This document shows, one piece after another, positions 26,454 through 33,505 of a stretch of 64,000 nucleotides of DNA (within the stretch, counting starts at the first letter, position 1; each line of letters starts with the position of its first letter). The stretch is from positions 62,001-126,000 of the forward strand of contig CAVVWN010000012.1 in assembly GCA_963752045.1 (NCBI GenBank), written 5' to 3'. Made by a program: the position numbers and the translations under genes. A model generated the notes under the pieces. The model had not been told where the DNA came from, did no database searches, and was given only the letters and a program-made list of their open reading frames with translations. This DNA comes from DATKDF01 sp963752045 (GTDB lineage Bacteria; Acidobacteriota; Vicinamibacteria; Vicinamibacterales; SCN-69-37).

Positions 26454-26690
26454 ATGAGTTCACGTCTCGCCTCACGCCGGTTGCCTCTTCACGTCGAGGC
26501 CCCGTTGTCACGCGGGACTCGCGACCGGGTCGAGGCGTTCTGCGAGAGAGCCGGCGTAGTGCTCGACGGAGCCAACCCCTGGGATCCCCGAATCCACCGC
26601 GAGCGCGCGCTCTCGCGCGTCCTCATGCAGGGCACGCTCGGCGCCGGCGAGTCGTACGTCGACGGCGGGTACCGGCGACCGGACGTCTGA
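26454..26690 (+). pseudogene. N-terminal fragment of a cyclopropane-fatty-acyl-phospholipid synthase
   Basis: 78 residues. VEAFCERAGVVLDGANPWDPRIHRERALSRVLMQGTLGAGESYVDG matches the N-terminal domain of Cfa-type enzymes (NGDxPWDIxVHxxxxxxRVLxxGSLGLGESYMDGWW). The frame ends at a TGA after YRRPDV, and the SAM-binding domain (about 300 further residues) is absent from all frames downstream, where a LapA-like gene starts 35 bases later. So this is a deletion remnant, though it keeps an ATG and what looks like an active promoter. A short functional peptide cannot be excluded. Confidence 0.7.
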
Positions 26691-26724
26691 CACTTGAGGA
26701 GGCCGTCGCCTCCGGGAGGTTGAC

Positions 26725-27219
26725 ATGCGCATGCTGGGATGGCTGGTCATCATCGCCCTGGCCCTCGTGGCCGGGTTCGCGGCCGTGAACTGGACGGCCT
26801 TCATGGCGTCCACCACGCTGTCGCTCGTCGCATTCGACATCTACGCGCCCCTGGGCGGCATCATGCTCGCAGCGCTCGTGGTCCTGACGCTGCTGGCTCT
26901 GGGATTCGCCGCGTCGTGGCGCACCTCGATGCTGCTCGAATCCCGCCGTCTGACACGCGAGCTCCAGTCGCAGCGTGAGCTGGCCGACAGAGCCGAAGCC
27001 TCGCGGGTGGCCGAGCTCGGCACCCGGCTCGAAGCAGCCATTCGTGACTTGAAGACGGCGAGCGAGGCCGTTCCCAGGTCGATGCACGACCGACTCGACG
27101 CGCTCGACGGGTCGCTGCGCCAGGCCATCGGCGCCGCCACGGGGACGATTTCGACGACGCTCGAGACGGTCAACGAGAAGCTCGACAAGGCCATGCTCGA
27201 ACCAGCCGCACGATCGTGA
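26725..27219 (+). CDS. LapA-like inner-membrane protein
   Basis: 164 residues, GGGAGG before the ATG. Two membrane helices (MLGWLVIIALALVAGFAAVNW and LGGIMLAALVVLTLLALGFA) followed by a cytoplasmic coiled coil (about 70-155: SRRLTRELQSQRELADRAEASRVAELG). The N-terminal layout with an Asn-Trp after the first helix fits the LapA/DUF1049 family. Its role in other bacteria is in lipopolysaccharide assembly control, which may not apply here. Followed after 30 bases by the hydrolase gene. Confidence 0.68.
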   Translation: MRMLGWLVIIALALVAGFAAVNWTAFMASTTLSLVAFDIYAPLGGIMLAALVVLTLLALGFAASWRTSMLLESRRLTRELQSQRELADRAEASRVAELGTRLEAAIRDLKTASEAVPRSMHDRLDALDGSLRQAIGAATGTISTTLETVNEKLDKAMLEPAARS

Positions 27220-27249
27220 ATCTGGACTGGCGGAAAGAGGTCGCCGATC

Positions 27250-27975
27250 ATGCATGACGAACACCCCGAACCCGAGAGGCGCTCGCTGCGCCTGCCCGTT
27301 TCCGACGGCTGGCTGCACGCCGACCTGACTCTGCCGGCCGATGCGACCGGACTCGTCGTCTTCGCCCATGGCAGCGGAAGCAGCCGTCACAGCCCGCGGA
27401 ACCGCTACGTGGCCCGCACGCTCGAGGCGCGAGGACTGGCGACCGTCCTGGCCGATCTGCTGACCGAAGATGAGGAGGCGGTGGACCGGCAGCTGGGACA
27501 CCTGCGTTTCGACATCGCCCGGCTGGGCCGTCGCACCATCGCGATTGTCGACTGGCTCGACCGTCAGCAGGAGCTCGCGCACCTGCCGATTGGCCTGTTC
27601 GGCGCGAGCACGGGCGCCGCGGCGGCGCTTGTGGCCGCGGCCGAACGGCCTGAGACGGTTGCGGCCGTCGTGTCACGCGGCGGTCGGCCCGACCTGGCTG
27701 GTCCGGCGCTCACGCGCGTGATGGCGCCGACCCTGCTGCTCGTCGGCAGTCTCGACGAACCGGTCATCGACATGAACCGGGAGGCACAGCGGCAGATGAT
27801 GGCCGTGGCCCAGCTCGAGATCGTGCCCGGCGCCACGCACCTGTTCGAGGAGACCGGGACGCTCGAGCTGGTCGCCGCCCGCGCCGGCGACTGGTTCGCC
27901 CGCTATCTCACGCCGCAGCGTCCGGCGCGTCCTGCGGCGCCACGCGCGCCGCTGTGGCAGCGTCACGTGACCTGA
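27250..27975 (+). CDS. Dienelactone-hydrolase-like alpha/beta hydrolase
   Basis: 241 residues. The fold markers are VVFAHGSGSSRHSPRN (oxyanion region), the nucleophile elbow FGASTGAAAAL with S120, VGSLDEPVI for the acid and GATHLFEE for the histidine. No signal peptide: a cytoplasmic esterase-like enzyme. The same class of small hydrolase often accompanies phosphoribosyltransferase, Hsp20 and Usp genes in stress clusters. Its last 13 bases overlap, tail to tail, the stop of the HhH gene on the other strand. Confidence 0.88.
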   Translation: MHDEHPEPERRSLRLPVSDGWLHADLTLPADATGLVVFAHGSGSSRHSPRNRYVARTLEARGLATVLADLLTEDEEAVDRQLGHLRFDIARLGRRTIAIVDWLDRQQELAHLPIGLFGASTGAAAALVAAAERPETVAAVVSRGGRPDLAGPALTRVMAPTLLLVGSLDEPVIDMNREAQRQMMAVAQLEIVPGATHLFEETGTLELVAARAGDWFARYLTPQRPARPAAPRAPLWQRHVT

Positions 27976-28859
27976 CGCTCGTCCTCGGCGAGGGATGCCC
28001 TGATGTGTTCCTGCCGCCGCAGGCAGTCCGGTTCGCGCCCGCGGACGACACGCTCGCCCCGCATCGGGCCGCTGCGGGCGGTCACCACGGTCCACTGGCC
28101 GCCCTCGGCGTGGCCGTCACGGTAGATGACGACCCAGTCGCGGGTTCTCCCCAGCCGATGGGCCGTTGCGGTGTTCGAGAACAGCGCCGTGTAATGGTGG
28201 TTGCCGCGGCTCGTGTGGAGGACCGGCAGCCAGCGTCGCCGCTCGGGATTGAATCGTCTGGGGGCAATCGTCGGCAAGCGGCCGGCGCGGGCGGCGTCCC
28301 GGTATTCCCGGTCCACGTCGAGCAGCTCGTCCACGGTTGGGGTGCGGACGCCGGACGGCGGCGACGGGCGAATCCGGCTGAGCCGGCGCGCGACGACGGC
28401 GCGCACGCCGTCGATGCGCTTCGGACCGAAGCCGGGCAGGGCGGCGAGGCGGCCGTCATGGGCTGCCGCCTCGAGGTCCTCGAGCGTCTCGAGACCGAGC
28501 TCGTCGTGCAGCCGCTCGGCGAGCTTTCGCCCGATGCCCGGCACCGAGCGCAGCCGCTCGATCGGGTCGGCGTCGCCTCGGATCCGCTCGAGCATCGGAA
28601 AGTAGCCGAGCCGCACCGTGTCACGGATGGCGCGCGCCAGGCTCTCACCGATTCCCGGCAGCTTCTCGAGTCCTTCCACGCCGTCGGCGGCGAGAATCTG
28701 GGTGACTGGCCGCTCGAGCTGCCGCAGCGTCTCGGCGGCCTGCGCGTACGCGCGCACGCGGAACGGATTGGCGCCCTGCTCGCGCAGCAGCCCGGCCACC
28801 TCGTCGAAGCGGGCGGCCACGTCGCGATTCACCGATGCGTTCACACTCGCCATCATCAA
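27963..28859 (-). CDS. Helix-hairpin-helix DNA-binding protein (PolX N-terminal-like)
   Basis: 298 residues. The first about 175 residues match the 8-kDa and HhH part of family X DNA polymerase PolX: VAARFDEVAGLLREQGANPFRVRAYAQAAETLRQL, then three HhH turns LPGIGESLA, VPGIGRKLA and LPGFGPKRI. The polymerase palm and the PHP exonuclease domains are absent; instead there is a short, conserved-looking domain (RRWLPVLHTSRGNHHYTALFSN ... WVVIYRDG) that I cannot name. Probably binds nicked or gapped DNA. Together with the primase-like gene it suggests a DNA maintenance component of the island. Three ATGs in a row at the start; no sigma-54 match upstream. Confidence 0.78.
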   Translation of the reverse strand: MMMASVNASVNRDVAARFDEVAGLLREQGANPFRVRAYAQAAETLRQLERPVTQILAADGVEGLEKLPGIGESLARAIRDTVRLGYFPMLERIRGDADPIERLRSVPGIGRKLAERLHDELGLETLEDLEAAAHDGRLAALPGFGPKRIDGVRAVVARRLSRIRPSPPSGVRTPTVDELLDVDREYRDAARAGRLPTIAPRRFNPERRRWLPVLHTSRGNHHYTALFSNTATAHRLGRTRDWVVIYRDGHAEGGQWTVVTARSGPMRGERVVRGREPDCLRRQEHIRASLAEDERQVT

Positions 28860-28936
28860 CGAGGCCGCAAGGCCGCCGCGTGAGCCTCACACCGGGGGGC
28901 GGCCTCCAGGGCGTCCGGCATCGCGCAGAATTCCTC

Positions 28937-28958
28937 GGCGGCAGCAAATTCCTGCGCC
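28937..28958. promoter_or_regulatory. Candidate activator site upstream of the outer-membrane protein gene
   Basis: Imperfect palindrome GGCGGCAGCAAATTCCTGCG plus CC (arms GGCG/CGCC and CAG/CTG). Centre 28947.5, about 76.5 bases upstream of the predicted transcript start at 29024, the same distance as at 23070 and 30272. A second related copy, CGCAGAATTCCTCGGCG, is at 28924-28940. Confidence 0.42.
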
Positions 28959-28997
28959 GGCGGTCCGAGCAGCGCCGCGCCACCGGAGTGCCCCGCC

Positions 28998-29013
28998 CGG
29001 CATGTCTCTTGCT
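28998..29013 (+). promoter_or_regulatory. Putative sigma-54 promoter of the outer-membrane protein gene
   Basis: CGGCATGTCTCTTGCT: GG (28999-29000) and GC (29011-29012) 10 bases apart, with TTGC at -12. Predicted transcript start near 29024. An in-frame ATG at 29002 lies inside the promoter, so the protein should start at 29026. Confidence 0.6.
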
Positions 29014-29025
29014 CGAACAATGGGC

Positions 29026-29655
29026 ATGTCATTCCGGTCCATCCCCCTGATGCTGTCGCTCGCGGCCATGGCGGCAACCGCCCACGCGCAGACCACTGTG
29101 CCTGCTCAGTACGAATGGACGCGCCGGCTGACGATTAACGGGTTCGCCGGTGCCGCCTCCGTTCCTCCCGATACGGTGTTCGCCGGCGGCGGCGCCGTCG
29201 GCTGGGGCATCGCCAGGCGGTGGCTCCTCGAGGGCAGCGCGAGCTGGTTCGACCTGCCGGCAGGCGCCAATGCGTACGGCGCGAACCTCACGGCGCTCGT
29301 GAGCCTCAGCAACCGCCGGCCGGCCCTGCCGTTCCTGCGATTCGGCGTGGGCATGTACGCAGCCTCGTACGACACGAGCCGCATCGATCCGCCCGAGTTC
29401 TACGCGCGGCGTTTCGATGACGCGGCCGGACCGACCGGCCAAGCCAGGACCTTTCGCGACCCGTCGATCGTCCTGGGAGGCGGCGTGCACCTCCTGGTCG
29501 CTCGCAACTGGGCGCTCCGCCCGGAAGCCGAAGTCACGATGGTGCTCGACGGTGGACACACCTACACGGTGGTCTCGGGCATGGTTCGGCTGGCGTATTC
29601 GTTCGAGCAGCGCCGGATCACGCCCGCACGCGCGCCCGGCTCCGTCACACGGTGA
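29026..29655 (+). CDS. Small outer-membrane beta-barrel protein
   Basis: 209 residues from ATG 29026, which yields a clean signal peptide (MSFRSIPLMLSLAAMAATAHA|Q). The mature part alternates hydrophobic and polar residues with many aromatic ends (RRLTINGFAGAAS, GGGAVGWGIARRWLLEGSASWF, RLAYSFEQ), consistent with an eight-stranded OmpA/OmpW-like barrel. The last strand does not end at the C-terminus: a short basic tail follows. Its predicted transcript would start only 2 bases before the ATG. Last 11 bases overlap tail to tail with the CBS gene on the other strand. Confidence 0.75.
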   Translation: MSFRSIPLMLSLAAMAATAHAQTTVPAQYEWTRRLTINGFAGAASVPPDTVFAGGGAVGWGIARRWLLEGSASWFDLPAGANAYGANLTALVSLSNRRPALPFLRFGVGMYAASYDTSRIDPPEFYARRFDDAAGPTGQARTFRDPSIVLGGGVHLLVARNWALRPEAEVTMVLDGGHTYTVVSGMVRLAYSFEQRRITPARAPGSVTR

Positions 29656-30136
29656 CGAGCCGATCCGGTGCGGCGACCTTGCCGGGCCGCCCGGGCACGC
29701 GGGGCTGGCAGACGGCCGCCAGCGTCTGCACCAGCTCGTGATCCACCGCGCTCTTCTTCGCGCGGGCCGTGAGCCGCGCCAGGTCGTTGAGCGAGACGAT
29801 CCCGACCGGACGCCCGGCATTGTCGACGACGGGCAGCCGTCGGACCTGGCCGTCGCGCATCAGCCGTTCGGCCGTGTCGACCGATTCATCCGGATGGATC
29901 ACGAGCAGATGCCGGGCCATCGCCGCCGTCACCGGCAGCTCGTCGAGACGCTGGCCCTTGGTGAGCGCGGCCATCGTGATATCGCGGTCGGTAATCACGC
30001 CTTCCAGACGCCCTTCGGCACCGACCACGGGAATGATGCCGCAGTCGAACTCCCACATCAGGCGGGCTGGAACGTCGAGGTGATCGCCCTCGTGGCAGGT
30101 CACGACGGGGTGAGTCATCAGTTCTTTGACATGCAT
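29645..30136 (-). CDS. CBS-pair protein, second copy
   Basis: 163 residues from ATG 30136 after GGGAGGTG. Two CBS motifs: MHVKELMTHPVVTCHEGDHLDVPARLMWEFDCGIIPVV...GVITDRDITMAAL and VIHPDESVDTAERLMRDGQVRRLPVVDNAGRPVGIVSLNDLARL. A C-terminal tail of about 35 residues is helical then Pro-rich. This resembles Hrp1-type stand-alone CBS proteins; the paralogue at 23646 shares the architecture but little sequence. Transcribed from the putative sigma-54 promoter at 30189, divergent from the secreted protein gene. Confidence 0.92.
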   Translation of the reverse strand: MHVKELMTHPVVTCHEGDHLDVPARLMWEFDCGIIPVVGAEGRLEGVITDRDITMAALTKGQRLDELPVTAAMARHLLVIHPDESVDTAERLMRDGQVRRLPVVDNAGRPVGIVSLNDLARLTARAKKSAVDHELVQTLAAVCQPRVPGRPGKVAAPDRLVTV

Positions 30137-30188
30137 GGAAACACCTCCCGTTGGGAGACCGAGAGCCGTCTCGGTATCGGTACTGGAA

Positions 30189-30204
30189 TGCACCGCGTGT
30201 ACCA
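30189..30204 (-). promoter_or_regulatory. Putative sigma-54 promoter of the second CBS gene
   Basis: Minus strand TGGTACACGCGGTGCA: GG and GC 10 bases apart (plus-strand GC 30190-30191, CC 30202-30203). Predicted transcript start near 30178, leaving a 42-base leader with a good ribosome site. Confidence 0.62.
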
Positions 30205-30271
30205 AGGAAGGAGCCCGTTCCTGTCGGTGCCAGCCGGCCGCTGCCGGTGGGGGGGTGGCTCAGTTTCCCTT

Positions 30272-30291
30272 CGGGCGGTGATTCTTGCCCG
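30272..30291. promoter_or_regulatory. Candidate activator site between divergent sigma-54 promoters
   Basis: CGGGCGGTGATTCTTGCCCG, a palindrome with 5-base arms. Its core GCGGTGATTCTT is identical to the site at 23070. The core's ATTCTT starts 78 bases upstream of the predicted start at 30359, the same as in front of hpf; it is about 103 bases from the divergent CBS start. Confidence 0.5.
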
Positions 30292-30332
30292 GTCTTCGAA
30301 CGGCGAGAAGCCACTCGGCCGTTGGACATCAC

Positions 30333-30348
30333 CGGCACGTCGGTTGCA
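30333..30348 (+). promoter_or_regulatory. Putative sigma-54 promoter of the secreted protein/phosphoribosyltransferase operon
   Basis: CGGCACGTCGGTTGCA: apart from the first base it matches TGGCACG-N4-TTGCA. GG 30334-30335, GC 30346-30347. Predicted transcript start near 30359. Confidence 0.68.
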
Positions 30349-30363
30349 TCCTTGGGGTACACG

Positions 30364-31467
30364 GTGCGCACGCGGACTCCCCCTCTCGATCTCGCAAACG
30401 GGCTCGATCCCCGTGTGAGCGCCGTGATGATGACCGGCATGGCCCTCACGGCTGGCATCCTCGTGTACGAACCGGTGGGCGCGGCCTGTCCCGATCCATT
30501 CGCCTTTCTGGCGCCGTCGATCACGATCAGCGAGAAGGAACGGCAGAAGCTCGACACGGGCGAGGCGATCGTGCGCGTCCTGCCGGGTGAGGGCCGCGAA
30601 ATCGCGGTACTCGGCGTGGCGGCCGTCGATTTCGACGGCGACCGGCTGTCCGCCTGGATGCACCGCATCGAGGCCCTGAAGAAGAGCGAGAAGGTCCCGG
30701 CAATCGGCCGCTTTTCGGAGCCGCCCGTCCTCGAGGACCTGTCCGGACACACGCTCTCGGACGACGATCTCGACGCGCTGCGGAAGTGCCGGCCGGGCAA
30801 GTGCGACATGAAGCTGACGGCCGACGAGATGTCGCGCATCCAGCAGGAAATCTCCGGTTCCGGCGACAACTGGAAACTCGTCGCCGATCAGGCCTTCCGC
30901 CGCGTCATGTTCGAGCGCGTGCTGGCCTACCGCGCCCGGGGCCACGCCGGCATCGGCGCCTATGCCGACGGCCATTCCGATCGGTCCCTCTCGGAAGTGG
31001 CGGCGGCGCTCGTGGCCCGTTCGCCATACCTTCTGGAGCGCACGCCCGCGCTCGTCGATTACCTCGCACGGTACCCGAACCTGCCGCTGCCACGTTCCGA
31101 GTCGTTTCTCTACTGGTCGGTCGAACAGTTCGGTGGGCGGCCGACGAGCGCCGTGACCCACGTGACGATCCTCCGGCCCGTCGGCCCCGACATGCCCGAT
31201 GCCATCGTGGCCGGCCGGCAGGTCTTCGCCACGCACTACCAGAATGGATCACTCGGCCTCACGCTGCTCCTCCGTGGGTGCCCGGGCCCGCCGCATTACC
31301 TCGCCTACGTGAATCGCAGCGAGGTCGACGTCATCCGTGGCATGTTCGGCTGGCTGGCACGACGCGTGATCCAGGGACGGGTGGAGGGCGACGCCGGGTC
31401 GATCCTCGACGGGCTGCGCGAGAGGCTGTCGCGGCCGCCCGACGGCGCCGGTTCCGTTCCGCACTGA
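30364..31467 (+). CDS. Exported protein of unknown function
   Basis: 367 residues from GTG 30364, five bases after the predicted transcript start; ATG 30427 is an alternative and would place the hydrophobic stretch MMTGMALTAGILVYEPVGA at the N-terminus as a signal peptide. The mature protein has ITISEKERQKLDTGEAIVRVLP, a paired KCRPGKCDMKL with two Cys, and a long alpha/beta domain with no motif I can assign. Hydrophobicity predicts export. Leads a two-gene unit with the phosphoribosyltransferase-esterase gene 34 bases downstream, a hairpin in between. Confidence 0.72.
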   Translation: MRTRTPPLDLANGLDPRVSAVMMTGMALTAGILVYEPVGAACPDPFAFLAPSITISEKERQKLDTGEAIVRVLPGEGREIAVLGVAAVDFDGDRLSAWMHRIEALKKSEKVPAIGRFSEPPVLEDLSGHTLSDDDLDALRKCRPGKCDMKLTADEMSRIQQEISGSGDNWKLVADQAFRRVMFERVLAYRARGHAGIGAYADGHSDRSLSEVAAALVARSPYLLERTPALVDYLARYPNLPLPRSESFLYWSVEQFGGRPTSAVTHVTILRPVGPDMPDAIVAGRQVFATHYQNGSLGLTLLLRGCPGPPHYLAYVNRSEVDVIRGMFGWLARRVIQGRVEGDAGSILDGLRERLSRPPDGAGSVPH

Positions 31468-31485
31468 GCCGCCCCCGGGCGGCTC
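31466..31485. terminator. GC hairpin between secreted-protein gene and prt-ere fusion
   Basis: GAGCCGCCC-CC-GGGCGGCTC, 9-base perfect arms beginning at the stop codon. No U tract, so it may be an attenuator or mRNA stabiliser rather than a full terminator; the next ribosome site (AAAGGAG) follows 6 bases later. Confidence 0.5.
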
Positions 31486-31501
31486 CCGAAAGGAGAACGC
31501 C

Positions 31502-33505
31502 ATGAACTCCACGCGATTCAAGGACCGACGGGACGCGGGCCGGGTGCTGGCGAACGCGCTCTCCGCGTACGCCGACCGGAGCGACGCGATCGTGCTGGCG
31601 CTGCCCCGCGGAGGCGTGCCAGTCGCCTCCGAAGTCGCCTCGGCGCTCGGCGCCCCGCTCGACGTGTTCCTCGTCCGCAAGCTCGGCGTGCCCGGGCACG
31701 AGGAGCTTGCCTTCGGTGCGCTCGCGGAAGGCGGAACCCGGGTGCTGCACGGAGACATCGTGCGCAGCCTGGGACTGTCGCGCGCCGCCATCTCCCAGGT
31801 TGCCGCGCGCGAGCACCTGCAGATCGACCGCCATGACCGCCAGTACCGCCAGGGACGGCGGCCGCCAGCCGTCGAGAACCGCACGGTCATCCTGGTCGAC
31901 GACGGGCTGGCCACCGGCGCAACGATGGAAGCGGCGGTGACGGCGCTCCGCGACCGCAAGCCGGCCGCCATCGTCGTGGCGGTTCCCGTGGGGGCGCGCG
32001 ACGCGTGCGCGCGCCTCGCGCGGCTGGCCGACGCCGTGGTCTGCCCGAAGCAGCCGGATCCGTTTCAGGCGGTCGGTCTCTGGTACGACGACTTCGGCCA
32101 GACGACCGACGAGGAGGTGATCGACCTTCTGACCCGGGCTGGCCACGCCAGGACGTCGGCCAACCCCGGACCAGCCGTGGCCGATCCGGTCGACCTCATT
32201 CGCCGCCGGGCCCGGCCGTTCGACGACAACGTCGCGCACGACGACACGCTCATCCGCATGCTCGCGGGCGGCCGCGTCGTGCTGCTCGGCGAAGCGACGC
32301 ATGGCACCCACGAGTTCTATCGGCAACGGGCCCTCATCACCCGCAGGCTGATCGAGGAACACGGATTCGCCGGTGTTGCCGTCGAGGCCGACTGGCCGGA
32401 CGCCTACCGCGTGAATCGGTACGTGCGGGGCGCGGGCGACGACCAGGAGGCCGTTGACGCGCTCGGCGACTTCCGGCGCTTCCCCGCCTGGATGTGGCGC
32501 AACGCCGACGTGCTCGATTTCATCGGCTGGCTGCGATCGTGGAACGAGCCGCGGACCGAGGCCAGGCGCGCCGGATTCTACGGGCTCGATCTGTACAGCC
32601 TGCACGCCTCGATGCGTGCCGTCATCGCCTACCTCGAGAAGGCCGATCCGGAGGCCGCGGCGCGCGCGCGGTCCCGATACGCGTGCTTCGATCGGTTCGG
32701 CCCCGAGCCCACGAGCTACGCCTACGCTGCCGGACTCGACCTCTCCGAATCGTGCGCGCGTGACGTCGTCGCCGAACTCGTCGACCTGCGTCGCGCGGCC
32801 GCCGAGTATGCGTCGAGGAACGGCCGCATCGCTCCGGACGAGTACTTCGTCGCCGAACAGAATGCGCGCCTCGTGAAGAACGCCGAGGAGTACTACCGGA
32901 CGATGCTCGCCGGGCGGGTCGAGTCGTGGAACCTCAGGGACCGTCACATGGCGGCCACGCTCGACGAGTTGCTCACGTTCCTCGGCAAGACGCACGCGGA
33001 TCCGCGCCTGGTGGTGTGGGCGCACAACTCGCACCTGGGCGACGCGCGCGCGACGGAAATGGGACAGGTCGGCGAGCTCAACGTGGGACAACTCTCGCGG
33101 AGCCGCTTCGGCGCCGATGCCCTGCTCGTGGGTTTCACGACCTACACGGGCACGGTGACTGCCGCGACGGCCTGGGACGGTCCCGCGTGCCGCCGCCACC
33201 TGAGACCCGGACGGCCGGGGAGCTACGAGCACCTGTTCCACGAGGTGGGCGTGCCGCGGTTCGTTCTGCCGCTCAGGACCGACCTGGACCTGGCGTCGGT
33301 GCTGTCGGTGCCGCGCCTCGAGCGGGCCGTCGGCGTCATCTACGCGCCCGAGACCGAGCGCCGCAGCCACTACTTTCACGCCACGCTCTCGGAGCAGTTC
33401 GACGTCGTCCTGCACATGGACGAGACGCGCGCGGTCGAGCCGCTCGAGCGCACGGCCGGCTGGGAAGAGGGCGAGCTGGCCGAGACCTACCCCTCCGGAT
33501 TGTGA
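31502..33505 (+). CDS. Phosphoribosyltransferase-erythromycin esterase fusion
   Basis: 667 residues. Residues about 5-215 are a type I phosphoribosyltransferase with the PRPP loop VILVDDGLATGATM; the rest (about 225-660) is an erythromycin-esterase-like domain with GEATHGTHEFY (the catalytic-type His/Glu), AVEADWPDAYRVNRYV and VVWAHNSHLGDARATEMG. The same fusion occurs in Mycobacterium tuberculosis Rv2030c, part of the DosR dormancy regulon next to hspX (recalled knowledge). No macrolide role is implied; EreA-like domains outside resistance have unknown substrates. Ends 19 bases inside the convergent transporter gene. Confidence 0.93.
   Translation: MNSTRFKDRRDAGRVLANALSAYADRSDAIVLALPRGGVPVASEVASALGAPLDVFLVRKLGVPGHEELAFGALAEGGTRVLHGDIVRSLGLSRAAISQVAAREHLQIDRHDRQYRQGRRPPAVENRTVILVDDGLATGATMEAAVTALRDRKPAAIVVAVPVGARDACARLARLADAVVCPKQPDPFQAVGLWYDDFGQTTDEEVIDLLTRAGHARTSANPGPAVADPVDLIRRRARPFDDNVAHDDTLIRMLAGGRVVLLGEATHGTHEFYRQRALITRRLIEEHGFAGVAVEADWPDAYRVNRYVRGAGDDQEAVDALGDFRRFPAWMWRNADVLDFIGWLRSWNEPRTEARRAGFYGLDLYSLHASMRAVIAYLEKADPEAAARARSRYACFDRFGPEPTSYAYAAGLDLSESCARDVVAELVDLRRAAAEYASRNGRIAPDEYFVAEQNARLVKNAEEYYRTMLAGRVESWNLRDRHMAATLDELLTFLGKTHADPRLVVWAHNSHLGDARATEMGQVGELNVGQLSRSRFGADALLVGFTTYTGTVTAATAWDGPACRRHLRPGRPGSYEHLFHEVGVPRFVLPLRTDLDLASVLSVPRLERAVGVIYAPETERRSHYFHATLSEQFDVVLHMDETRAVEPLERTAGWEEGELAETYPSGL

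Noticed and set aside
28860..28882. GC-N10-CC match in front of the HhH gene (minus strand)
   Set aside because: The bases around both dinucleotides do not fit TGGCA or TTGCA; such matches are expected by chance at this G+C content.
29002..29025. ATG 29002 as start of the outer-membrane protein
   Set aside because: It lies within the -24/-12 element and would spoil the signal peptide; ATG 29026 gives a clean one.
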